From an uncultured Lachnospiraceae bacterium (GTDB lineage: Bacteria > Bacillota > Clostridia > Lachnospirales > Lachnospiraceae), in the NCBI GenBank assembly GCA_903789615.1, contig CAIFEV010000002.1, forward strand, positions 124,001-188,000: a stretch of 64,000 bases of DNA, given 5' to 3'. Shown piece after piece: positions 59,426 to 64,000 of this stretch (positions within the stretch are counted from its first letter, which is position 1; each line of letters begins with the position of its first letter). Under the pieces are notes generated by a model. That model ran no database searches. It saw only the letters and a program-made list of their open reading frames with translations, and was not told the DNA's origin. Both the position numbers and the translations under genes were made by a program.

Positions 59426-60121
59426 TTATCCTACGTACTTGGCTGTGCTGACCTTGACGCCCGGGCCCATCGTTGTGGTGAGCGTTATGCTCTTCAGATA
59501 AGCGCCCTTGACGGTTGAAGGCTTTGCCTTCACGATGGCATTCATAAGTGCCTGGAAGTTGTCTGCGAGCTGCTCCTCGGTGAAGGATGCCTTGCCGACC
59601 GGAACGTGGATGATGTTGCTCTTATCCAGACGATACTCGATCTTACCGGCTTTAATGTCGTGAACAGCCTTGGTTACGTCCATCGTAACGGTGCCGGCCT
59701 TCGGGTTCGGCATCAGGCCCTTCGGGCCCAGGACACGGCCAAGACGTCCCACAACGCCCATCATATCCGGGGTTGCAACAACGACGTCGAAATCCAGCCA
59801 GCCTTCCTTCTGGATCTTCGGGATCAGCTCCTCAGCGCCAACGTAATCTGCGCCGGCTGCCTGAGCCTCATCGGCCTTGGCGCCCTTGGCAAATACGAGT
59901 ACGCGCACCTTCTTGCCGGTTCCGTGCGGAAGAACTACGGCGCCGCGGATCTGCTGATCGGCATGGCGGCCGTCGCATCCTGTGCGGATGTGAACTTCGA
60001 CTGTCTCGTCAAATTTGGCAGTTGCCGTCTGCTTCACGAGCTTGACAGCATCTTCTGCTTCATACTGCGTTGTGCGGTCGATGAGTTTCGCCGCCTCAAC
60101 GTATTTTTTACCTCTTTTCAT
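59426..60121 (-). CDS. rplA: 50S ribosomal protein L1
   Basis: A 231-residue L1 protein: [60 protein letters not shown] and [14 protein letters not shown]. It binds 23S rRNA at the E-site stalk. Two ATGs are adjacent; ATG 60121 has GGAGG at the better distance. It lies between rplK and the L10 leader, the standard order. Confidence 0.97.
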   Translation of the reverse strand: MKRGKKYVEAAKLIDRTTQYEAEDAVKLVKQTATAKFDETVEVHIRTGCDGRHADQQIRGAVVLPHGTGKKVRVLVFAKGAKADEAQAAGADYVGAEELIPKIQKEGWLDFDVVVATPDMMGVVGRLGRVLGPKGLMPNPKAGTVTMDVTKAVHDIKAGKIEYRLDKSNIIHVPVGKASFTEEQLADNFQALMNAIVKAKPSTVKGAYLKSITLTTTMGPGVKVSTAKYVG

Positions 60122-60222
60122 CATCTACCTCCAAGTGGTCATATCGGAATGGGAATTTCCTCCCACCGTTTAGCGGATGAGACCGGCCGCCACGCGGCAC
60201 GTCCCGTCCCCTCTGTTCATGA

Positions 60223-60648
60223 TCATTCCTCTACCGTGACGCCCATGCTTCTGGCTGTTCCGCGGATCATGGATTCAGCGGCTTCCAGCGTGTTGGCATT
60301 GAGGTCAGGCATCTTCGTCTCGGCAATCTTCTTCAGATCTTCCTTTGAGAGCTGTGCGACCTTGTTCTTGTTCGGTTCGCCCGATGCCTTCTGCAGCTTG
60401 CAGGCCTTCTTGATCAGAACGGCTGCCGGCGGAGTCTTCGTGATGAAGCTGAAGCTCTTGTCAGCGTAAACCGTAATGACAACAGGGATGATCATATCCC
60501 CTTTATCTGCCGTCTTCGCGTTGAACTGCTTGGTGAATTCAACGATGTTGACGCCATGCTGTCCGAGTGCCGGGCCGACCGGCGGAGCCGGTGTTGCCTT
60601 TCCGGCAGGAATCTGCAGCTTGATATATCCTGTAATTTTCTTAGCCAT
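60223..60648 (-). CDS. rplK: 50S ribosomal protein L11
   Basis: A 141-residue L11 protein: [60 protein letters not shown] and the C-terminal RNA-binding domain ending [18 protein letters not shown] 60648 follows AGGAGG. It forms the GTPase-associated centre with 23S rRNA. Confidence 0.97.
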   Translation of the reverse strand: MAKKITGYIKLQIPAGKATPAPPVGPALGQHGVNIVEFTKQFNAKTADKGDMIIPVVITVYADKSFSFITKTPPAAVLIKKACKLQKASGEPNKNKVAQLSKEDLKKIAETKMPDLNANTLEAAESMIRGTARSMGVTVEE

Positions 60649-60735
60649 TTTGTGGCACCTCCTAGGTTAAAGTGGTGGTTGCGGCGCGTGCCCGCGCCTC
60701 CCACATGTGAAACGGAGCAGTGTAATGCTGAATGC

Positions 60736-61305
60736 TTACTTTTCGATCATCTCGACGTCCTTGAACCCGATCGTGAGAGGTGTCTCGCGCCCGAATACCT
60801 CGACGCCTACCTGAAGCGTCTGGCGGCCGTTGTTGATCTCCCGGATCACGGCGTCGTATCCGCTCCATGCGCCCGAGATAATCCGCACCTTGTCGCCCAC
60901 ATTGCCGGCGAACTCGACAATCGGTTCAGCTTCTTCCTCTTCCGGTCCGTCAAGTCCGAGCTGCTTCACCTCGGCCGCCGAGAGCGGCTGCGGCTTGGAA
61001 CCCGGGCCGACGAATCCCGTCACTCCGTTGGTGTTGCGCACAACGTACCAGGTCTGGTCGTCCTGAATCATCTTGACGTACACATAACCCGGGAACAGTT
61101 TGCGGTCCACCGTTCTTGACTTTCCGTCCTTGACTACTGTCGCCTTTTCGGTCGGGACAGCAGCCGCGACGATTCTTCCCTTCAGATCTTCGCGGTTTTT
61201 TACGGTCTGCTCGATATCCGACTTGACTTTGTTCTCATAGCCGGAATACGTATGCGCCACATACCACTGCGGCTGTGCTCCCGTATTCTTTTCTTCCTCG
61301 CTCAT
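60736..61305 (-). CDS. nusG: Transcription termination/antitermination protein NusG
   Basis: A 189-residue NusG: the NGN domain (QWYVAHTYSGYENKVKSDIE, KLFPGYVYVKMIQDDQTWYV) and a C-terminal KOW domain (GDKVRIISGAWSGYDAVIRE, FGRETPLTIGFKDVEMIEK). It couples RNA polymerase to pausing, Rho or ribosomes. I start at ATG 61305 with AGGGGAG upstream; a 15-codon longer frame runs back into secE. Confidence 0.96.
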   Translation of the reverse strand: MSEEEKNTGAQPQWYVAHTYSGYENKVKSDIEQTVKNREDLKGRIVAAAVPTEKATVVKDGKSRTVDRKLFPGYVYVKMIQDDQTWYVVRNTNGVTGFVGPGSKPQPLSAAEVKQLGLDGPEEEEAEPIVEFAGNVGDKVRIISGAWSGYDAVIREINNGRQTLQVGVEVFGRETPLTIGFKDVEMIEK

Positions 61306-61321
61306 GGCTTTTCTCCCCTGC

Positions 61322-61534
61322 TCAACGGATGAGCACTTCGATTCCGGCACGCAGGCCGAAGTCGATCAGTGCGATCACAGCTCCCAGTGCTACCGAAACC
61401 AGCAGTACCGCCGTTGATTCCTTTGTGAGCTGCTTACCGGAAGGCCATACGATCTTCTGGAATTCCAGACTTACATTCTTGAAGAACCTTTTGACTTTGC
61501 TGTCTTTGACAGCCTTCTTTTTGGATTCTGCCAT
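61322..61534 (-). CDS. secE: Preprotein translocase subunit SecE
   Basis: A 70-residue SecE with a short basic N-terminus, the conserved amphipathic helix (KRFFKNVSLEFQKIVWPSGK) and one membrane segment (TAVLLVSVALGAVIALIDFG). It stabilises SecY in the translocon. It lies ten bases after rpmG and 16 before nusG, the usual order. Confidence 0.95.
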   Translation of the reverse strand: MAESKKKAVKDSKVKRFFKNVSLEFQKIVWPSGKQLTKESTAVLLVSVALGAVIALIDFGLRAGIEVLIR

Positions 61535-61544
61535 AAGTCTGTCC

Positions 61545-61694
61545 TTACTTTGTCTCTCTGTGCAGCGTATGCTTTCTGCAGAATCTGCAGTACTTCTTCA
61601 GTTCCAGTCTCTCCGGATGCGTTCTCTTATCCTTCGTCGTGTCATAATTGCGCTGCTTGCATTCCGTGCATGCCAGTGTGATCTTTACCCGCAC
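61545..61694 (-). CDS. rpmG: 50S ribosomal protein L33 (zinc-binding type)
   Basis: A 49-residue L33: [20 protein letters not shown], then [20 protein letters not shown] and TK. The two CxxC pairs make it the zinc-binding form. The start is GTG 61694, nine bases after GGAG; an in-frame ATG three codons upstream lies directly on the ribosome site and is unlikely. It is the first gene of the rpmG-secE-nusG-rplK block. Confidence 0.93.
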   Translation of the reverse strand: MRVKITLACTECKQRNYDTTKDKRTHPERLELKKYCRFCRKHTLHRETK

Positions 61695-61845
61695 AACTTC
61701 CATCTCCTTTTCATCAAGATTTGGGTGAGCCCCGGAAAAGGCAAATCCCGGAGCCCTCGCCTTTTTTATTTTTAGCGCATAAAAAAAAGGCCGCTTCCAT
61801 AGCCGTTCTACTATAGCACAACGCCCTTCTTACCGTCAAGGATTT

Positions 61846-61896
61846 CCTCAGAATCCTTCTCCCGTGCTCCGTGGCCTCAGAATCCTTCTCCCGTGC
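61846..61896. repeat. 22-bp direct repeat at the end of comF
   Basis: CCTCAGAATCCTTCTCCCGTGC occurs exactly at 61846-61867 and 61875-61896, 29 bases apart. The second copy contains the comF stop codon and its last codons, so the 3' end of the gene has been duplicated just beyond its stop. Confidence 0.8.
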
Positions 61897-62599
61897 ACAG
61901 GCAGATGCCGTAGACTTCCCGCGCGCCGCCTTTCTTAAGAGCCGCAGCACACGCGTCCAGCGTGCTCCCGCTTGTATAGATGTCGTCCAGCAGCAGAACC
62001 CGCTTCCAGGGCAGGGGACCATCTGCCAGGAAGGCGCCGGAGAGATTTGCCGCGCGCTCACCGGCCGTCAGCTCTTTCATCGGGCGGGTGGCGCGGGTGC
62101 GGATGAGAGCTTCCGGCGCGCAGGGAATGCCGCTGACGCGCGCAAGAGACTGCGCCAACAGTTCGGATTGATTGTAACCGCGGCGGCGCTTTTTTGCCGC
62201 GTACATCGGGACCGGAATGATAACCTCCGGCCGGTAAAAGCGGATGCGGCGGCCGGCGTATTTCCACATCAGATAGCCGAGCGGCGCCGCGTATTCGCGT
62301 TTGTTCTTATATTTAAAGCGGTAGATGCACTGTCTGGCCGCCTCCGTGTACTGAAACACCGAGATCGTCTGAATGAATTCGTGACGCCTGCGGCGGCAGT
62401 CCAGGCACAGACTCTCGCGCCCGTCCGGAAGCTGTTTTCCGCACACGGCGCAGCGCTCGCCGCTCACGGGGACTAGTTTCCTCTCACACTCCGGGTGAAG
62501 GTACGCACGGGCCGGAGCCGGCTTTCCGCAAACCGGACAGACCGGCGGGAAGATGAGGTTCAGCGCGGCATCTTTTACCTGACCTGCCAGATCTCTCAT
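61877..62599 (-). CDS. ComF family protein (phosphoribosyltransferase-like)
   Basis: A 240-residue ComF/GntX-type protein. The N-terminal zinc ribbons are CPVCGKPAPA and CAVCGKQLPDGRESLCLDC; the PRTase half has VIIPVPMYAAKKRRRGYNQS and the PRPP loop VLLLDDIYTSGSTLDACAAA. ComF proteins take part in DNA uptake for transformation in some Firmicutes, and occur in nearly all whether or not they are competent. The start overlaps the recD2 stop by four bases (ATGA), the usual neighbour pair. Confidence 0.92.
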   Translation of the reverse strand: MRDLAGQVKDAALNLIFPPVCPVCGKPAPARAYLHPECERKLVPVSGERCAVCGKQLPDGRESLCLDCRRRRHEFIQTISVFQYTEAARQCIYRFKYKNKREYAAPLGYLMWKYAGRRIRFYRPEVIIPVPMYAAKKRRRGYNQSELLAQSLARVSGIPCAPEALIRTRATRPMKELTAGERAANLSGAFLADGPLPWKRVLLLDDIYTSGSTLDACAAALKKGGAREVYGICLCTGEGF

Positions 62600-64000
62600 A
62601 AGCCTGCCACCTCCCGGATCTGCCCGGCAAGCGACGAGTAGCGGCGGGATGCCTGAAGGCTTCTTTCCATCTGTTCAAACACGTCCGCGTGCCCGACCAG
62701 CACGACGCACTTCTTCGCGCGGGTCACGGCCGTGTAGAGAAGGTTTCGGTTCATGAGCATCGGCGGGCCCGGGAAGAGCGGCATGACGACCGCCTTGTAC
62801 TCGGATCCCTGAGCCTTGTGAATCGTCATGGCATAGGCCAGATCCAGTTCCTCGAGCTCTTCAAACGGATATACCGCCTCGCGGCCGTCATCAAAAGCCA
62901 CCGTCAACGTGTTGAAGACGTCGGAAAATGCGCGGATGACGCCCGTGTCGCCGTTGTATACGCCCACGCCCGTCTCATCCGCTGTGCCGGAGACGCTGCG
63001 GCGCGTCCACTCTTTTGTGTAGTTGTTCTTTGTCTGCATCACCTTGTCGCCGAGCCTGAAAGTCACGCTTCCGACTTTGCGCTCCGGCTTCTCCGGCGCC
63101 GCCGGGTTGATCATTTCCTGCATGATCCGGTTCAGCGTTTCAACGCCAAGCGCAGTCTTGCGGGACGGCGTGAGGATCTGGATGTCGGAAGCATTTCCAT
63201 TCACGTACTTTGGAAGTTTGTCGGTCACCAGCGTGTAGATGGCGCCGATGATCTGCTGCGGCGTGTCGCGCTTCAGGTACAGAAAATCCCGGCTGTGCGT
63301 GGTCAGTGTCACCGGCTCACCGTTGTTGATGCGGTGCGCGTTCATGACGATGTCGGACTCCGCGGCCTGCCGGAAGATCTTCGTGAGCTTCACGACCGGA
63401 AAAATGCCCGAGTCGATGATGTCGCGCAGCACGTTGCCGGGACCCACGCTCGGCAGCTGGTCCACGTCGCCCACCAGGATCAGCCGGGTGCCGGGCGAGA
63501 GTGCCGTCAGAAGCGAGCGCATCAGAAAAATGTCAACCATCGACGACTCATCGATGATGAGTACATCCGCATCCAGCGGATTGTCCCGATCCACGGCAAA
63601 TGTCACGTGCGACGCCCCCGCCGTGTCCTTTTCCTGGGCCGCCGGGCCGCCGGAAGCGCCCAGCAGCCGGTGAATCGTCTGCGCCGGCCGCCCCGTGGCC
63701 TCCGACATGCGGCGTGCCGCCCGGCCTGTCGGTGCTGCGAGCGCCACGTCCAGGTCCTGCCACTCAAAATACGAGATGATCGTCCGGATGATCGTGGTTT
63801 TACCGGTTCCCGGGCCGCCGGTGATGACGACGACCGGATTGGTCAGCGCCGTAAAGGCCGCGTCTTCCTGCGTTTCATCCGGCTCCACATTCAGTTTCTG
63901 CGTGATGCGCCGGATGCCGTTCCTGATCTCCGCCTCTTCACTCACGTCTTCGTGGAACTCGTTCAGAGCCGTCAGGTACCCGGCCGTCTCGGATTCCGCG
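62596..64000 (-). CDS. recD2: ATP-dependent RecD-like DNA helicase RecD2 (partial, N-terminus beyond right edge)
   Basis: About 468 C-terminal residues of an SF1B helicase; the frame stays open to 64000 and full RecD2 proteins are near 740 residues. Motifs: Walker A VVITGGPGTGKTTIIRTIIS, Walker B VLIIDESSMVDIFLM, GDVDQLPSVGPGNVLRDII, and the C-terminal YAMTIHKAQGSEYKAVVMPL and LLYTAVTRAKKCVVLVG. An internal Ala/Gly-rich stretch after HRLLGASGGPA (about 63608-63662) is longer than usual. RecD2 is a 5'-3' helicase in DNA repair without RecBC. comF follows with a four-base overlap. Confidence 0.93.
   Translation of the reverse strand, partial: AESETAGYLTALNEFHEDVSEEAEIRNGIRRITQKLNVEPDETQEDAAFTALTNPVVVITGGPGTGKTTIIRTIISYFEWQDLDVALAAPTGRAARRMSEATGRPAQTIHRLLGASGGPAAQEKDTAGASHVTFAVDRDNPLDADVLIIDESSMVDIFLMRSLLTALSPGTRLILVGDVDQLPSVGPGNVLRDIIDSGIFPVVKLTKIFRQAAESDIVMNAHRINNGEPVTLTTHSRDFLYLKRDTPQQIIGAIYTLVTDKLPKYVNGNASDIQILTPSRKTALGVETLNRIMQEMINPAAPEKPERKVGSVTFRLGDKVMQTKNNYTKEWTRRSVSGTADETGVGVYNGDTGVIRAFSDVFNTLTVAFDDGREAVYPFEELEELDLAYAMTIHKAQGSEYKAVVMPLFPGPPMLMNRNLLYTAVTRAKKCVVLVGHADVFEQMERSLQASRRYSSLAGQIREVAGL

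Overview
The window reads as chromosome of a GC-rich gut Firmicute, most likely a Lachnospiraceae-type Clostridium relative. This is inferred from Shine-Dalgarno-led genes, a zinc-type L33 with a GTG start, the order rpmG-secE-nusG-rplKAJL, VanW, DUF554 and RecD2 families, and a heavy load of ABC sugar importers with Cys-lipobox binding proteins. No rRNA, tRNA, complete transposon or CRISPR array was seen. Base composition is mosaic: about 21-28 kb and 43-49 kb are visibly AT-richer than the rest, which suggests acquired cassettes.

Layout. 0-4 kb: a carbohydrate ABC importer (binding protein cut by the left edge) with a divergent AraC regulator. 4.1-6.7 kb: a small cell-envelope operon of VanW, a DltA-like adenylating enzyme and a DltC-like carrier, without DltB or DltD. 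6.7-8.4 kb: an AAA ATPase with a repeat-rich promoter and a short TRIC/UPF0126 channel. 8.6-18.3 kb: GH38 alpha-mannosidase, heparinase II/III-like protein and a large SWIM-SNF2 helicase. 18.7-29.7 kb: two Gfo/Idh/MocA oxidoreductases, a GH2 enzyme, a complete CUT1 importer, a frameshifted AraC regulator and a GH43 enzyme. 29.8-37.8 kb: a frameshifted DUF554 gene, an amidohydrolase, an orphan sugar-binding protein, then a probable sugar-diacid pathway (enolase-superfamily dehydratase, DHDPS-family aldolase, tartronate semialdehyde reductase) facing a LysR-type regulator that carries a second HTH at its C-terminus. 38.3-49.4 kb: a DUF917/AroM/DUF1177 operon divergent from an OPT transporter, a second DUF554 gene, a Crp/Fnr-headed operon, and an NhaC antiporter/aminotransferase/HpaI-aldolase operon behind a leader terminator. 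49.5-57.8 kb: M20 peptidase, sialate-acetylesterase-like hydrolase, pyridoxamine kinase, CmpB-type membrane protein, split ThrE exporter, and purine salvage PRTase plus permease. 58-64 kb: housekeeping ribosomal/NusG/SecE block, ComF and RecD2 (cut by the right edge).

Between the genes lie several structured repeats: an exactly 62-bp-spaced array of five 39-bp palindromes at 53.06-53.34 kb, three further loci of related CATCGG/CCGATG palindromes with 60-63 bp spacing, and two copies of a hairpin plus Shine-Dalgarno plus micro-ORF module at 51.7 and 55.9 kb. These, the two-HTH LysR protein, the Dlt-like mini-operon and the OPT/DUF1177/AroM/DUF917 cluster are the best candidates for undescribed biology here.
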